A stretch of DNA of 64,000 nucleotides from Alphaproteobacteria bacterium UBA3760 (GCA_002371155.1 DFGC01000010.1:1-64000); one strand, 5' to 3'. Shown: positions 21,238 to 32,281, counted from the first letter of the stretch. Program-made: numbers and translations. Notes: generated by a model from the sequence alone, not told the origin.

Positions 21238-21294
21238 AATCGCACAAACTTGCGATTCGTGTCCATGCCCGCCGGAATTTTTTTCCAGGCGGGC
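21238..21294 (+). promoter_or_regulatory. Paired hairpins between rplL and rpoB
   Basis: AATCGCA/TGCGATT at 21238-21257 and GCCCGCCGGAA...TTCC-GGCGGGC at 21267-21294. The second is a strong stem without a following T-run. The rplL-rpoB junction is where attenuation or RNase processing often sets the ratio of ribosomal protein to polymerase. Confidence 0.5.
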
Positions 21295-21361
21295 GTTGGG
21301 CGAAAAATACATACGAAAAATTTCGTTTGCAAAACGCACATAAAAAAAAGGATTTATACCC

Positions 21362-24300
21362 ATGGCAGTTATCCAGAAATTTAGAAAATCTTTTGGCAAA
21401 AGTTTTTTGCAAACTCCACTTCCCGATTTGGTTGAAATTCAATACAACTCTTACAAAGATTTTTTGCAGGCCGATGTTGCCCCACAAAATCGTGAAAACA
21501 AAGGGTTGCAGGCCGTTTTCACATCTATGTTTCCGATTAAAGATTATGCCGGAATCGCGGATTTGGAATTTGTTGAATATACACTGGAAAAACCCGTATA
21601 TAACGTCAAAGAATGTATGTTGCGCAATTTGACATATTCGCGCAGATTAAAGGTCAAATTAAGACTTATCTTGTGGGATGTCGCCGAAGATGGCAAAAAA
21701 ACATTGCGTGATATCAAAGACCAAGAAATATTCATGGGTGATGTTCCGTTAATGACCGAACGTGGCAGTTTTATTGCCGCCGGTGTGGAACGCGTTATCG
21801 TTTCCCAAATGCATCGTGCCCAAGGTGTCGTTTTTGCAACAACCAAAGAGGCCAAAATTGCTGGCAATCCAACAACATATACGGCGCGTATTATTCCCGA
21901 ACATGGGTCATGGATTGATTTCGAAGAATCCAAAGGCGTGATTTATGTTCGTATCGACCGTCGTCGCAAAATTCCGGCAACGGTTTTGTTGCGTTGCTTG
22001 CCCTGTGCCGAAGATGAAAAGAAATGGGCGGCTGACCCGCGCAAGGCAAATGTTCGCGGAATGTCTGATACGGAAATTTTGTCGGCATTTTATAAATCAA
22101 TTCCATTGTCATTTGATGGCAAGGTTTGGGTTGGCGACACATCTGTATTCGACGGATTGGATAAATACCGTTTGAATTACGATTTGTTGTCGGTCAAAGG
22201 CGACAAAGAATTGGCAAACAAAGGCGACAGATTGTCTGCAAAACGTTTGTCGAAATTGATGTCATCTGCAAAACAATTTGGTATTAAACCTGAATCATTG
22301 GTTGGTGAATTTTTGTTCGAACCAATTACATCTGCGGGCGAAGTTGTATATCCATCTGGAACCGAAATCACCGAAGAAATTTTGTCTGATTTGGATAAAA
22401 TGGGTGTTAAAAAGATTTCGATTATCGCGATTGATAACACAACAATCACCGCGCATATGCGTAATACATTGGCGGCGGACAAAATCACAAATCGCGATGA
22501 TGCATTGATTGAAATTTATAATGTTATCAGACCAGGTGAACGTCCCACGGTCGAGGCTGCATTGGGATTATTCCTGCGCCAAGGATTCGACGCGGCATAT
22601 TATGATTTATCGGCGGTTGGTCGTTTCAAGATGAACAAACGTTTGAAAATCGATTCTGGTAAACGCCCCGAAGATGAACGTTTATTGACCAAGGCTGATT
22701 TCTTGGCGGTATTGAAAACATTAACAAATATTATTGACCACAAAGATACAATTGATGATATCGATAATTTGTCGAACCGTCGTGTTCGCGCGGTTGGCGA
22801 ATTGTTGGAACAAACTTTCCGCACGGGGATGTTGCGTATTGAACGTCTGGTTCGCGAAAGTTTGTCTTCGCCGAATATCGCAAATATGCAACCCCAAGAT
22901 GTTATCAATGTTAAACCTTTGATGTCATTGGTTTCTGAATTTTTGGGAACATCACAATTATCTCAGTTTATGGATGCGTATAATCCATTGTCTGAATTGG
23001 AACACAAACGTCGTATTTCTGCATTGGGGCCTGGCGGGTTAAATCGTGAACGCGCGGGTATCGATGTCCGCGACGTGCATCCAACACACTATGGTCGTTT
23101 ATGCCCAATTCACACCCCCGAAGGTGCCAACATCGGTTTGATAAACCATTTGGCATCATATGCGCGTGTGAACAAATACGGATTTATCACAACCCCATAT
23201 TACGAGGTTAAAAACGGCAAAGTCACCGATAAAATCGTGTATTTGACGGCTGATGAAGAAATGGGACACAAAATCGCCCAGGGTAATACACCAACTAATA
23301 AAGATGGTAAATTGACTGGCGATGTCGTGACTGCGCGTGTTGATGGCGAATTTACGATGGTTCCAACCGAAGAAATTGATTTAATTGACGTTGAACCGCG
23401 TCAGGTGGTGTCCATTGCAACCGGATTGATTCCGTTCGTTGAAAACGACGACGCGAACCGTGCGTTGATGGGTTCGAACATGCAACGCCAAGGCGTTCCA
23501 TTATTGCGGGTCCAGGCCCCATTGGTCGGAACCGGTATCGAACGCGAGGTTGCACGTGATTCCCGCACCGGCAAGGTTGCAAAACACAGTGGTGTTGTGG
23601 AATCTGTGGATGCAAACCGTATCGTGGTTAAATGTATGAATTCACGCAATGTTGTGACCGGTGTTGATATTTACAACTTGGAAAAATTCGAACGTTCCAA
23701 CAGTGAGACATTGATTCATCAAAAACCGTTGGTCAAGGTTGGCGACCGCGTATCGGCGGGCGATGTTATTGCCGATGGTTCGTCAATGAATTATGGTGAA
23801 TTGGCATTGGGTCGCAATGTGTTGGTTGCATTCGTGCCATGGCGTGGTTATAACTATGAAGACGCGATTGTGATTTCCGAACGCATTTCACGTGAAGACG
23901 CATTCACATCTGTCAAAATCGTTGAAAAAGAATTCAAGGTTCGTGATACCCAATTGGGCCCAGAAAGTTTCACTCGCGACATTCCAAATGTCAGTGAAGA
24001 GGCGGTTAAAAACCTGGACGAATCTGGTATCATCTATGTTGGTGCGCGTGTAAAGCAGGGCGATATTTTGGTCGGTCGTGTTTCCCCAAAATCGGAAACA
24101 TTATTGACCCCCGAAGAGGCACTGCTGCGCAACATCTTTGGTGAAAAGGCATTAAATGTCAAAGATACATCTTTGCGCGTTGGTCCAAATGAAGAAGGAA
24201 CCGTTATCGGTGTCAATGTTTTAACCCGTCATGGTGTTAAAAAAGACGAACGCACACAAATGATTGAATTGGAAAAAATCGCCAAAATCAACAAAGACAG

Positions 24301-25498
24301 AAACGAAGAAATCGCAATCATCGAAAAAGGTTTTGCTGATCAAATTTTCCAATTGGCGGAAAACGAAACAATCGAAGATGGCACAGGTTCGTTAAAACCA
24401 TTTATTGGTAAAAAATTGACTGCCGAGGTTTTCGACGGTATTCGTGCGACCGATGTTAAAAAATTGGTTGTTAAAAATCCCGAAGTCCAGGCGAAAATTG
24501 CTGAATTGTGCGAACAACACATCATCAAATTGAACCAATTAAATGAAAAAGCCGATGCCGAGGTTGCCAAGGTGACCGAAAGCAATTCTTTGAGTGCGGG
24601 CGTCTTGAAAGAGGTCAAGGTTTATATCGCGCACAAAATGAAATTGCAACCGGGTGATAAAATGGCGGGTCGTCACGGAAACAAAGGTATCGTGTCCAAG
24701 GTTGTTCCAATCGAAGATATGCCATACATGGAAGATGGAACCCCGGTCGATATTGTGTTGAATCCGTTGGGTGTGCCGTCCCGTATGAATATTGGTCAGA
24801 TTTTGGAAACTCACTTGGGAATGGCGGCGCGCACATTGGGTCAACAAATTGGCGCGGTTCTGGACGAGGTCAAACAAAAACGTGCTGTGACCGACGATTT
24901 GCGCAATATTATGGGCAAAATCTATGGCAAAGAAGTGGCGGAAAAATTGGAAAAGATGACCGACACTGATGTCCGTGCCGAGGCCGCATTATTGCGTGAT
25001 GGTGTGCCAATGGCAACGCCAACATTCGACGGTGCAAACCCAGACGATATTAAATCGATGTTGAAATTGGCAAAGTTGCCTGAAACGGGACAATTCACAT
25101 TGTATGACGGTATGACGGGTGAAAAATTTGCACGTCCGGTGACCGTTGGTGTTATGTACATGTTGAAATTGCATCACTTTGTGGATGAAAAGATTCACGC
25201 GCGTTCCGTGGGCAGTTATTCACTTGTCACACAACAGCCATTGTCTGGTAAGGCCCACATGGGTGGCCAGAGATTAGGTGAAATGGAGGTCTGGGCGTTA
25301 GAGGCCCACGGTGCCGCACATCTGTTGCGCGAAATGTTGACGGTTAAATCCGACGATATTACCGGCCGTAACAAGATGTACGAAGCCATCATTTCTGGCA
25401 GTAACGATATCCAAACCGGCACACCCGAAGCGTTCAATGTATTTGTTCGCGAATTGCGTGGTTTGGGATTGGCAATGACACCGAAAAAAATAGACTAA
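21362..25498 (+). CDS. rpoB: RNA polymerase beta subunit
   Basis: Catalytic beta subunit, 1378 residues, typical for alphaproteobacteria. The rifampicin-pocket region near residue 535 reads [20 protein letters not shown] then RISALGPGG, so the usual Asp, His and Ser contacts are kept although neighbouring residues differ from E. coli (AY for QN). Further blocks include [46 protein letters not shown] and the C-terminal [20 protein letters not shown]. The start [13 protein letters not shown] lies after an AAAAGGA site. It sits in the standard rplKAJL-rpoBC order. Confidence 0.98.
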   Translation: MAVIQKFRKSFGKSFLQTPLPDLVEIQYNSYKDFLQADVAPQNRENKGLQAVFTSMFPIKDYAGIADLEFVEYTLEKPVYNVKECMLRNLTYSRRLKVKLRLILWDVAEDGKKTLRDIKDQEIFMGDVPLMTERGSFIAAGVERVIVSQMHRAQGVVFATTKEAKIAGNPTTYTARIIPEHGSWIDFEESKGVIYVRIDRRRKIPATVLLRCLPCAEDEKKWAADPRKANVRGMSDTEILSAFYKSIPLSFDGKVWVGDTSVFDGLDKYRLNYDLLSVKGDKELANKGDRLSAKRLSKLMSSAKQFGIKPESLVGEFLFEPITSAGEVVYPSGTEITEEILSDLDKMGVKKISIIAIDNTTITAHMRNTLAADKITNRDDALIEIYNVIRPGERPTVEAALGLFLRQGFDAAYYDLSAVGRFKMNKRLKIDSGKRPEDERLLTKADFLAVLKTLTNIIDHKDTIDDIDNLSNRRVRAVGELLEQTFRTGMLRIERLVRESLSSPNIANMQPQDVINVKPLMSLVSEFLGTSQLSQFMDAYNPLSELEHKRRISALGPGGLNRERAGIDVRDVHPTHYGRLCPIHTPEGANIGLINHLASYARVNKYGFITTPYYEVKNGKVTDKIVYLTADEEMGHKIAQGNTPTNKDGKLTGDVVTARVDGEFTMVPTEEIDLIDVEPRQVVSIATGLIPFVENDDANRALMGSNMQRQGVPLLRVQAPLVGTGIEREVARDSRTGKVAKHSGVVESVDANRIVVKCMNSRNVVTGVDIYNLEKFERSNSETLIHQKPLVKVGDRVSAGDVIADGSSMNYGELALGRNVLVAFVPWRGYNYEDAIVISERISREDAFTSVKIVEKEFKVRDTQLGPESFTRDIPNVSEEAVKNLDESGIIYVGARVKQGDILVGRVSPKSETLLTPEEALLRNIFGEKALNVKDTSLRVGPNEEGTVIGVNVLTRHGVKKDERTQMIELEKIAKINKDRNEEIAIIEKGFADQIFQLAENETIEDGTGSLKPFIGKKLTAEVFDGIRATDVKKLVVKNPEVQAKIAELCEQHIIKLNQLNEKADAEVAKVTESNSLSAGVLKEVKVYIAHKMKLQPGDKMAGRHGNKGIVSKVVPIEDMPYMEDGTPVDIVLNPLGVPSRMNIGQILETHLGMAARTLGQQIGAVLDEVKQKRAVTDDLRNIMGKIYGKEVAEKLEKMTDTDVRAEAALLRDGVPMATPTFDGANPDDIKSMLKLAKLPETGQFTLYDGMTGEKFARPVTVGVMYMLKLHHFVDEKIHARSVGSYSLVTQQPLSGKAHMGGQRLGEMEVWALEAHGAAHLLREMLTVKSDDITGRNKMYEAIISGSNDIQTGTPEAFNVFVRELRGLGLAMTPKKID

Positions 25499-25506
25499 TT
25501 GTTGGG

Positions 25507-25542
25507 GTGCGAACGGGCGCGTCGCTTTCGCCCGGGGCGCAC
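25507..25542 (+). promoter_or_regulatory. Hairpin in the rpoB-rpoC spacer
   Basis: GTGCG/CGCAC encloses a GGGCG/CGCCC stem; no T-run follows. It may be an mRNA processing or stability element between the two subunit genes. Confidence 0.4.
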
Positions 25543-25582
25543 ACCAATGGCAACTTTAAAGCGACTTAAAGGAGCAAAATAA

Positions 25583-28500
25583 ATGACAAATATGTTGCAA
25601 AAGATATTTGGACAAATCGAAACCAAAGAACAGTTTGATGCGTTGCGTATCACAATCGCCAGCCCAGAAGAAATTCTGTCTTGGTCCCATGGCGAGGTTA
25701 AAAAACCTGAAACAATCAACTATCATTCTTTGAAACCAGAACCCGAAGGATTGTTTTGCCAGGAAATTTTTGGCCCGGTCAAAGATTTCGAATGTGCATG
25801 CGGAAAATATAAACGCATTAAAAATCGTGGTGTCATTTGCGAAAAATGCCATGTCGAGGTTGGACCATCATCTGTTCGTCGTGAACGCATGGGGCACATC
25901 AAATTGGCGATGCCGGTTGCACACACTTGGTTTTTACGCGAAGGCAAAATTGCTGTTTTGTTGAACAATTTGCCACAAAAGAAATTGGAACAGGTTATTT
26001 CATACGACGCATATATCGTTATTGAACCGGGTTTAACCAACCTGAAATTATACGATGTTATCAGTGAAGATGAATACCAGGCCAAGGTCGAAGAATTTGG
26101 CGCGGACGCGTTCCGTGTTGGCATCGGTGCCGAAGGTGTGCGCAGCATTATCGCAAATTTGGATATGGGCGATGAACGCACTCGTCTGCGCGCAGAATTG
26201 GCGGAAACAAAATCTGAACAAAAACGCAAATTATTGATTAAACAATTAAAATTGGTTGAATCGTTCTTGGATTCTAAAACAGAACCTGCATGGATGTTGC
26301 CGGATGTTTTGCCGGTTATTCCACCAGATATGCGCCCATTGGTCACATTGGATGCGGGACATGTCGCGGCATCTGATTTGAACGATTTGTATCGTCGCGT
26401 AATTATTCGTAATAATCGTTTGAAAAGATTTATGGAAATGCATGCCCCAGACATCATTATTCGTAATGAAAAACGCATGTTGCAAGAGGCGGTCGATTCT
26501 TTGTTCGATAATGGACACAAAGCGCGCCCAATGGTTTCCCAAAACCGTCGTCCATTGAAGTCTTTGTCTGATTCATTGCGTGGTAAATCTGGACGTTTCC
26601 GTATGAATATGTTGGGTAAACGTGTGGATTATTCGGGGCGTTCGGTTATTACACCGGGACCAACACTGCGCATGCACCAGGTTGGATTGCCAAAAACAAT
26701 GGCATTGGAATTGTTCAAACCATTTGTATTTGCGAAACTGTTGGCGGGTGGTTATGCAAACACATTGAAAACCGCACGCAAAATGGTTGAAAATGGCGAA
26801 GACATTGTTTGGGAAATTTTGGAAAAGGTTATTTATCAACATCCTGTGTTGTTAAACCGTGCGCCATCGTTGCACAGATTGTCATTGATTGCGTTCGAAC
26901 CTGTTTTAATCGAAGGCAAGGCAATCCGTTTGCACCCATTGGTCTGTAAAGGATTCAATGCGGACTTTGACGGTGACCAGATGTCTGTGCACGTGCCAAT
27001 TTCATTAGAGGCACAGTTAGAGGCACGCACATTGATGTTATCAACAAACAACGTTATGTCCCCCGCCAGTGGCGACCCAATGACTGTGCCGTCCCAAGAC
27101 ATGGTGTTGGGGGTGTATTACATATCGCTGATGAATGGCGAACATGACGAAAAGAAATCACCACGCTTTTCCGGCATGGACGAGGTTAAATTGGCATTGG
27201 AAAATAAACTTATCACTTTGCACACACCAATTTATGCGCGTGTAAATGGTAAAACATATGCCACAACCGCGGGTCGTATGATTTTGGGCGAATTGTTGCC
27301 AAAATCTGACAATATGCCGTTTGATTTGGTGAACAAGGTTATGCCGGCCAAAGAAATCAAAAAATTGTTGGCAACAACATATGAACGTTGCGGGGACAAG
27401 GCAATGATTTTATTGGCGGACGCATTGAAAGATACCGGTTTTGAACAGGCTGCACGCAGTGGTATTTCAATTGGATTTAACGATATTGTTATTCCAGAAG
27501 AAAAGAAAGAAATGATTGCCGAATCAACCAAGGCAGCCGAAGAAATCGAAGAACAATATCAAAACGGTTTGTTATCCGGTGGTGAACGTCACAATAAATT
27601 GATTGACCTGTGGCAAAAAACAACCGATAAATTGGGTGATTTGGCATACGCCACATTGGGTAAAACAACGGGCGACAATTGGAATTCTGTATATATGATG
27701 GCTTTGTCCGGTGCGCGTGGTTCCAAAGGTCAGATTCAACAGTTGGCGGGTATGCGTGGTATGATGCAGAAACCAGACGGTTCAATTATCGAAGTTCCAA
27801 TTATTTCGAACTTCAAAGAAGGTTTGACCATGTCTGAATACTTTACATCCACCCACGGTGCGCGCAAAGGTATGTCGGATACGGCATTGAAAACCGCATC
27901 GGCTGGATATTTGACTCGTCGTTTGGTTGAATTGGCACAAAATACAGTTATCACCGAACACGATTGTGGCACACACGAATTTATCACGGCAAAACCTGTG
28001 TACCAAGGTTCAACATTGGTTGTGCCATTGGGCGATGTGGTTTTAGGCCGTACCGCGGCACACGATATCGTCAATCCAATGACCAAAGAGGTCATCGTGC
28101 CGGCTGGCGAATTGGTGACAAAATCCGCGGCCAAGGCGATAAACGAATGTGGTTTGCCATCGGTTGATGTGCGCAGTGTCTTGACATGTCAAAGTGATGG
28201 TTTGTGTGCGAAATGTTATGGTATGGATTTGTCGCGAAATGCGCTGGTGCATGTTGGTGAACCGGTTGGTGTTATCGCGGGTCAATCTATTGGTGAACCA
28301 GGAACCCAGTTGACATTGCGGACCTTCCACATTGGTGGTATTGCGGAAAGTAGTGCGGAAAGCCACTTTATCGAAATGCCGGTTGCGGGTAAAATCAAAT
28401 TGATTGGCGTAAATACCATTAAAAACAAGGCTGGCCGTGTTGTTGTGTTGTCGCGCAATGGCGAAATTGCGGTTGTTGATGACAAAGATAACAAATTGTT

Positions 28501-29695
28501 CAGTTGTGCATTGCCATACGCATCAAAAATGATTGTATCTGATGGCGACATGGTGGACAAGGGTGCCAAGGTTGCTGAATGGGATCCGTATTCCAACGAT
28601 ATTATCGCGGAAAAAGACGGCACGGTATGCTTTAACGATTTGATTGAAAATGTGTCTTTCCAAGAAGAGGTTGACCCGACAACTGGAATCATCTCGCGCA
28701 AGGTCACAAATTGGAAAAACGTAACCAAAAAGCCGTTAAATCCATCTATTACATTGGTCGATGCCAATGGCGAGGTTATTTCGTTGGGCGGCAAAAAAAT
28801 TGCCGAATATATGGTTCCAATGTATTCCGTATTGACTGTTGCCAACGGGGACAAGGTTTCTGCGGGTGATATTTTGGCGCGTATCCCTGTCCAGGCGAAA
28901 AAGACGGGCGATATTACCGGTGGTTTGCCACGCGTCGAAGAATTGTTAGAGGTTCGCCGTCCTGCAAATCCGGCTTTGTTGGCGGAAATTGACGGAACAA
29001 TCGAATTAGAGGATGCGAAATCTAAAATCATTATTCGCATTGAACCGACCGACGGAACGGCGCCTGTGGAATATGCCGTGCCCAAGGGAACAAATTTATT
29101 GGTTCGCAGTGGCGATGTCGTGAAAAAGGCTGAAAAATTGGTTGACGGTGAACCCGTGCCCCAGGATATTTTGCGTATTTTGGGACAAAAGGCATTGGCG
29201 ACATTTATGGTCGAACAAGTGCAACAGGTTTATCGTTTACAGGGTGTGACCATCAACGACAAACACATCGAAATTTTGATTCGTGAAATGACGCGTCGTG
29301 TTGAAATCGCAAACCCAGGCGATACTGGATTCTTGATGGGTTCGGTTGTTGACCGTGTTGATTTCGAAGAAGAAAATGCGCGTGTGATACGCGATGGTGG
29401 TCGCCCAGCCGAAGCGTCCCAGGTTTTGGTTGGTTTGACGCGTGCGTCTTTGACATCGCGTTCGTTCATATCCAACGCATCGTTCCAACAAACAACCAAG
29501 GTTTTGGTGGACGCGGCAATCAATGGTTCAACCGACAAATTGGTTGGTATCAACGAAAATTTGATTGTTGGTCGTCTGATTCCAATTGGCACCGGTGCAT
29601 ATGTTCGTCGTGTGCGTGAAATCGCCAAGGAAGAAGAACGCGCTGAAAAAATTGCCCGCGAAGGTGGCGAACACCAACAATTGTTGGATATTTAA
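25583..29695 (+). CDS. rpoC: RNA polymerase beta-prime subunit
   Basis: Catalytic beta-prime subunit, 1370 residues. The first zinc site is CACGKYKRIKNRGVICEKC near residues 71-89. The active-site Mg2+ motif NADFDGDQM lies at about 459-467. The bridge-helix/trigger-loop region contains GARGSKGQIQQLAGMRGMM, and the second zinc cluster is CQSDGLCAKCYG near 870. The C-terminus ends EGGEHQQLLDI. GGAGCAAAATAA precedes the start, 84 nt after rpoB. The rpsL-rpsG-fusA genes that often follow are absent; a strong stem-loop and rpmF-plsX come next. Confidence 0.98.
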   Translation: MTNMLQKIFGQIETKEQFDALRITIASPEEILSWSHGEVKKPETINYHSLKPEPEGLFCQEIFGPVKDFECACGKYKRIKNRGVICEKCHVEVGPSSVRRERMGHIKLAMPVAHTWFLREGKIAVLLNNLPQKKLEQVISYDAYIVIEPGLTNLKLYDVISEDEYQAKVEEFGADAFRVGIGAEGVRSIIANLDMGDERTRLRAELAETKSEQKRKLLIKQLKLVESFLDSKTEPAWMLPDVLPVIPPDMRPLVTLDAGHVAASDLNDLYRRVIIRNNRLKRFMEMHAPDIIIRNEKRMLQEAVDSLFDNGHKARPMVSQNRRPLKSLSDSLRGKSGRFRMNMLGKRVDYSGRSVITPGPTLRMHQVGLPKTMALELFKPFVFAKLLAGGYANTLKTARKMVENGEDIVWEILEKVIYQHPVLLNRAPSLHRLSLIAFEPVLIEGKAIRLHPLVCKGFNADFDGDQMSVHVPISLEAQLEARTLMLSTNNVMSPASGDPMTVPSQDMVLGVYYISLMNGEHDEKKSPRFSGMDEVKLALENKLITLHTPIYARVNGKTYATTAGRMILGELLPKSDNMPFDLVNKVMPAKEIKKLLATTYERCGDKAMILLADALKDTGFEQAARSGISIGFNDIVIPEEKKEMIAESTKAAEEIEEQYQNGLLSGGERHNKLIDLWQKTTDKLGDLAYATLGKTTGDNWNSVYMMALSGARGSKGQIQQLAGMRGMMQKPDGSIIEVPIISNFKEGLTMSEYFTSTHGARKGMSDTALKTASAGYLTRRLVELAQNTVITEHDCGTHEFITAKPVYQGSTLVVPLGDVVLGRTAAHDIVNPMTKEVIVPAGELVTKSAAKAINECGLPSVDVRSVLTCQSDGLCAKCYGMDLSRNALVHVGEPVGVIAGQSIGEPGTQLTLRTFHIGGIAESSAESHFIEMPVAGKIKLIGVNTIKNKAGRVVVLSRNGEIAVVDDKDNKLFSCALPYASKMIVSDGDMVDKGAKVAEWDPYSNDIIAEKDGTVCFNDLIENVSFQEEVDPTTGIISRKVTNWKNVTKKPLNPSITLVDANGEVISLGGKKIAEYMVPMYSVLTVANGDKVSAGDILARIPVQAKKTGDITGGLPRVEELLEVRRPANPALLAEIDGTIELEDAKSKIIIRIEPTDGTAPVEYAVPKGTNLLVRSGDVVKKAEKLVDGEPVPQDILRILGQKALATFMVEQVQQVYRLQGVTINDKHIEILIREMTRRVEIANPGDTGFLMGSVVDRVDFEEENARVIRDGGRPAEASQVLVGLTRASLTSRSFISNASFQQTTKVLVDAAINGSTDKLVGINENLIVGRLIPIGTGAYVRRVREIAKEEERAEKIAREGGEHQQLLDI

Positions 29696-29698
29696 CAG

Positions 29699-29729
29699 GT
29701 TATTTCCCCGCGATACGCGGGGAAATAAC
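29699..29729 (+). terminator. Stem-loop after rpoC
   Basis: Perfect 13-bp stem GTTATTTCCCCGC / GCGGGGAAATAAC with a 5-nt loop, 3 nt after the rpoC stop. The following T-tract is weak (CTTTTCC), so it may end or protect the transcript. Confidence 0.7.
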
Positions 29730-29739
29730 AAACTTTTCC

Positions 29740-29767
29740 TTGCAAAACGGGAATAATAGAATAAAAT
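29740..29767 (+). promoter_or_regulatory. Promoter for rpmF-plsX
   Basis: TTGCAA (29740-29745), 16-nt spacer, TAAAAT (29762-29767), about 30 nt before rpmF. Confidence 0.5.
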
Positions 29768-29797
29768 ATAACAAGTTTATTAAAAAAGGATTATAAA

Positions 29798-29947
29798 ATG
29801 GCAACACCCAGAAGTAAAACAAGTAAGGCACGCAGTGCACAACGTCAATCACATGATGCTTTGAAAATTATGCCGGTTGGTGTATGCAAATCTTGTGGCG
29901 AAAAGAAACGTCCACATCATGTTTGCCCTGCATGTGGTGCAAAATAA
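29798..29947 (+). CDS. rpmF: 50S ribosomal protein L32
   Basis: Small 49-residue ribosomal protein, MATPRSKTSKARSAQRQSHD and onward. It keeps the zinc-ribbon form with two CxxC pairs (C30/C33 and C43/C46). AAAAAGGA precedes the ATG. It is followed 88 nt later by plsX, the classic rpmF-plsX link between ribosome and phospholipid synthesis. Confidence 0.95.
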   Translation: MATPRSKTSKARSAQRQSHDALKIMPVGVCKSCGEKKRPHHVCPACGAK

Positions 29948-30035
29948 TAAAACAAAAAATAAATGTGGCAGAATTGGTAATCCTGTGTCATAATAGGTTT
30001 ATCAATCTGCTTTTTTATTTGGCGGGGGATAAATT

Positions 30036-31085
30036 ATGACCAAGGTTATATCCATTGACGCGTTTGGTGGTGACAAAGGACCCAAGGTTGTTTTGGGCGG
30101 TATCAACCAATTTTTATACCAAAATGCCGATGCTGATGTTCATTTTCGTATTTTTGGCAAACAATCGGTATTAAGGAAATTGTTGGCGAAATTTCCGCGT
30201 GTTGCGCGCAATTCCACGATTATAGATGCCCCCGATGTAATTCGCGGAACGGATAAAATTCGCGATGTGGTGCGCCATGCGGATGGAACATCCATGTTTA
30301 TGGCAATTCGTGATGTTCGTGCGGGCAATGCGTCCGCGGTGGTCAGTGCTGGAAATACCGGGGTTTTAATGTCTTTATCAAAATTGGCATTAAAGACCGT
30401 TGATGGCATATCGCGTCCGGCGATAACAACAATGTTGCCGTCCGGCGGTGGTGATTCGCGTGTGGTTGTGCTGGATTTGGGTGCAAATGTTCAATGCGAT
30501 GCCCAAAATTTGTTTGATTTTGCGATATTGGGTTCTGTCTATGCCGATGTTATAGGTGGTATGTCGCGCCCGCGTGTTGGTATTCTGAATATCGGTACCG
30601 AAGAAACCAAGGGCAACGAAACATTGCAAGAATTAAATCGTGTTTTGACCGAACACCGTGATGAATTGCCATACGAATATGTCGGTTTTGTCGAGGCCAC
30701 CGATATCAGTGCCGGCCGGGTCCAGGTTGTCGTGACCGACGGATTTACCGGCAATATCGTTCTGAAAACGGTCGAAGGAACGGCGAAATTGATAAAACGC
30801 GTCATAATGGAAAATTTCAAGAAATCCATATTGGCAATGGTTGGTGCATTTTTCTTGGTGCATGTGTTCAAACGGTTAAAGCATAAAATTGACCCGCGTT
30901 CATATGCCGGTGCGACATTTTTGGGTTTGAACGGATTTTCGGTCAAAACCCACGGGAACAGTGACGCATTGGCATTCGCAAACGCAATCAGATACGCGGT
31001 TGATTTAAGTAATGCCGATTTCAATGGTGTGATTCGCGAACGGGTTGCGTCGGTCGCACACATCCGCGACAAATTGGCAAAATAA
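30036..31085 (+). CDS. plsX: Phosphate acyltransferase PlsX
   Basis: Converts acyl-ACP to acyl-phosphate, the first step of phosphatidic acid synthesis through PlsY. It has 349 residues, full length. Family segments: ISIDAFGGDKGPKVVLGGI at the start, SAGNTGVLMSLS, LDLGANVQCDAQNLFDFAILG, NIGTEETKGNE, VVTDGFTGNIVLKTVEGTAKL and GATFLGLNGFSVKTHGNSDA. A GGCGGGGGAT site precedes the ATG. The usual downstream fabH is missing. Confidence 0.96.
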   Translation: MTKVISIDAFGGDKGPKVVLGGINQFLYQNADADVHFRIFGKQSVLRKLLAKFPRVARNSTIIDAPDVIRGTDKIRDVVRHADGTSMFMAIRDVRAGNASAVVSAGNTGVLMSLSKLALKTVDGISRPAITTMLPSGGGDSRVVVLDLGANVQCDAQNLFDFAILGSVYADVIGGMSRPRVGILNIGTEETKGNETLQELNRVLTEHRDELPYEYVGFVEATDISAGRVQVVVTDGFTGNIVLKTVEGTAKLIKRVIMENFKKSILAMVGAFFLVHVFKRLKHKIDPRSYAGATFLGLNGFSVKTHGNSDALAFANAIRYAVDLSNADFNGVIRERVASVAHIRDKLAK

Positions 31086-31182
31086 TTCTGGTTTTATAAT
31101 AAATTTCCTAGGTTGATATCCTGATACAAAAACGCGCAAATGCGGGGTATAATAATTTGGCATACAACCAAAGGAACGAATT

Positions 31183-31479
31183 ATGGAAAAAACAAAACGC
31201 AATACAACAAAATCCCCAAAAAATATAAAAAACATTAAATCGGTCAAACCAAAAACACATGCAAAAACCGCGATGTCGGCGAAAAACGCCAAGCTTATGA
31301 AAAACATCAAAACAACAAAGTCCCCAAAACCGGCAAAAAAACAAACCAAATCGCCCACAACAGCAGCCCATTGGATAGAATCCCGCGCCCGATTGGTCAA
31401 GATTTTAGAGGCAACCGGCATCCAACCCGAATCCAGTGTTGTTATGATTGGTTGTTATAAAAAAGAACAACGCGCATAA
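31183..31479 (+). CDS. Lys-rich histone H1-like small protein
   Basis: Strongly basic 98-residue protein. Residues 1-58 are almost entirely Lys, Thr, Ser, Asn, Pro and Ala, with repeated KSPK-, KNIK- and KTTKSPKPAKK-type motifs like eukaryotic H1 tails and bacterial histone-like proteins. The C-terminal part (HWIESRARLVKILEATGIQP to VVMIGCYKKEQRA) looks folded and contains one Cys. An AAGGAACG site precedes the ATG and a consensus TATAAT lies at 31148-31153. A nucleic-acid-binding role is inferred from charge only; a ribosome-associated role is equally possible. Low-complexity composition makes homology uncertain. Confidence 0.65.
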   Translation: MEKTKRNTTKSPKNIKNIKSVKPKTHAKTAMSAKNAKLMKNIKTTKSPKPAKKQTKSPTTAAHWIESRARLVKILEATGIQPESSVVMIGCYKKEQRA

Positions 31480-31517
31480 TATTACACATATAAAATAGTG
31501 TTTGTTTGCAAATATTT

Positions 31518-31590
31518 CGCCCCACATTGCAATATTGTTATAATAATGATATTCTTATTGCTAATAACAATAAAATCGCATTGTGGGGCG
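31518..31590. repeat. Long imperfect inverted repeat
   Basis: CGCCCCACATTGC (31518-31530) pairs, with one mismatch, with GCATTGTGGGGCG (31578-31590). Inside, TATTGTTAT pairs with ATAACAATA. The loop holds an extended -10-like TGT-TATAAT (31536-31544). It lies in the spacer between the Lys-rich gene and a convergent gene's terminator. Confidence 0.6.
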
Positions 31591-31601
31591 AGTTTTGATA
31601 T

Positions 31602-31631
31602 AAAAAACCGCCGGCAATTACTTGACGGCGG
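31602..31631 (-). terminator. Terminator for the 31668-32000 gene
   Basis: Minus strand: CCGCCG ... CGGCGG stem with a 12-nt loop, followed by T6. Confidence 0.7.
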
Positions 31632-31667
31632 CTTCTCCTCTCCTTCCGGTCTCCCGGAAACTGTAAA

Positions 31668-32000
31668 TTATGCAGCCTTGATATGGCGTTCTGAACACTC
31701 GGTATCACTGTCCATAATCTTTTTAGCCTCGGCAAACACCATTTCTTTAACTTTCAATGCCAAATCATGTGTTTCCAAAGTTTCGGCGGCAACATCGAAA
31801 TTGTCGGTTCTGATTTGTAAAGACACATATGCCCCGACCAACGACGCGCGTGGCAAATCTTCGATAGAACGTGGTGCATTATTGTTGCCAACATGCAATT
31901 CATCACTTAGTGAAATGATTTGTCTATCTTGATTTACCCAAACGGTGGTGGTCAAAACCTGGTCCAGTGCAATCATAATTTGTTTGATATTTTTTTGCAT
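31668..32000 (-). CDS. Hypothetical cytoplasmic protein
   Basis: Unrecognised 110-residue protein, acidic to neutral, with no signal peptide. It begins MQKNIKQIMIALDQVLTTTV and has a helical C-terminus (HDLALKVKEMVFAEAKKIM). The start at 32000 is fixed by a strong AAGGAGGG site; upstream in-frame codons lie in spacer DNA. It has its own terminator and appears monocistronic. No motif suggests a function. Confidence 0.7.
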   Translation of the reverse strand: MQKNIKQIMIALDQVLTTTVWVNQDRQIISLSDELHVGNNNAPRSIEDLPRASLVGAYVSLQIRTDNFDVAAETLETHDLALKVKEMVFAEAKKIMDSDTECSERHIKAA

Positions 32001-32281
32001 TGTGTGGGTCCCTCCTTGATGGGTGTATATTGTTTTTTGATGGCTTTTGCTGTATTTACATGCGTATTTACAAAACATCGGCCATCGTTTGGTTGTTTTT
32101 ATTTGTTTTTGCCGGAAAACCAGTGTTTTCTGGCGGTTTAGAACTCTTTCCCCATGTCTATACAAACATCTTAGAACAAAAACGATTCGCAGGTCAAGAG
32201 AAAAATATAATTATTTTCAAAATATTTTGAAAAAATTTAATTTGTCTTGAAAAACCATAAAATCCCATAATTTGATTATGA
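32001..32281. other. Intergenic region with no supported gene
   Basis: Divergent spacer between the hypothetical gene ending its start at 32000 and the mraZ promoter. Short open frames here lack ribosome sites and have poor composition. AT-rich stretches near 32200-32280 probably carry upstream promoter elements; nothing else is recognisable. Confidence 0.5.

Noticed and set aside
25723..26520. A 265-codon minus-strand frame opposite rpoC
   Set aside because: Lies wholly inside the conserved rpoC sequence; typical antisense shadow of biased codons.
32000..32250. Three overlapping plus-strand frames of 67-76 codons upstream of mraZ
   Set aside because: No ribosome sites, alternative starts in several frames, and aromatic-rich random-looking translations.
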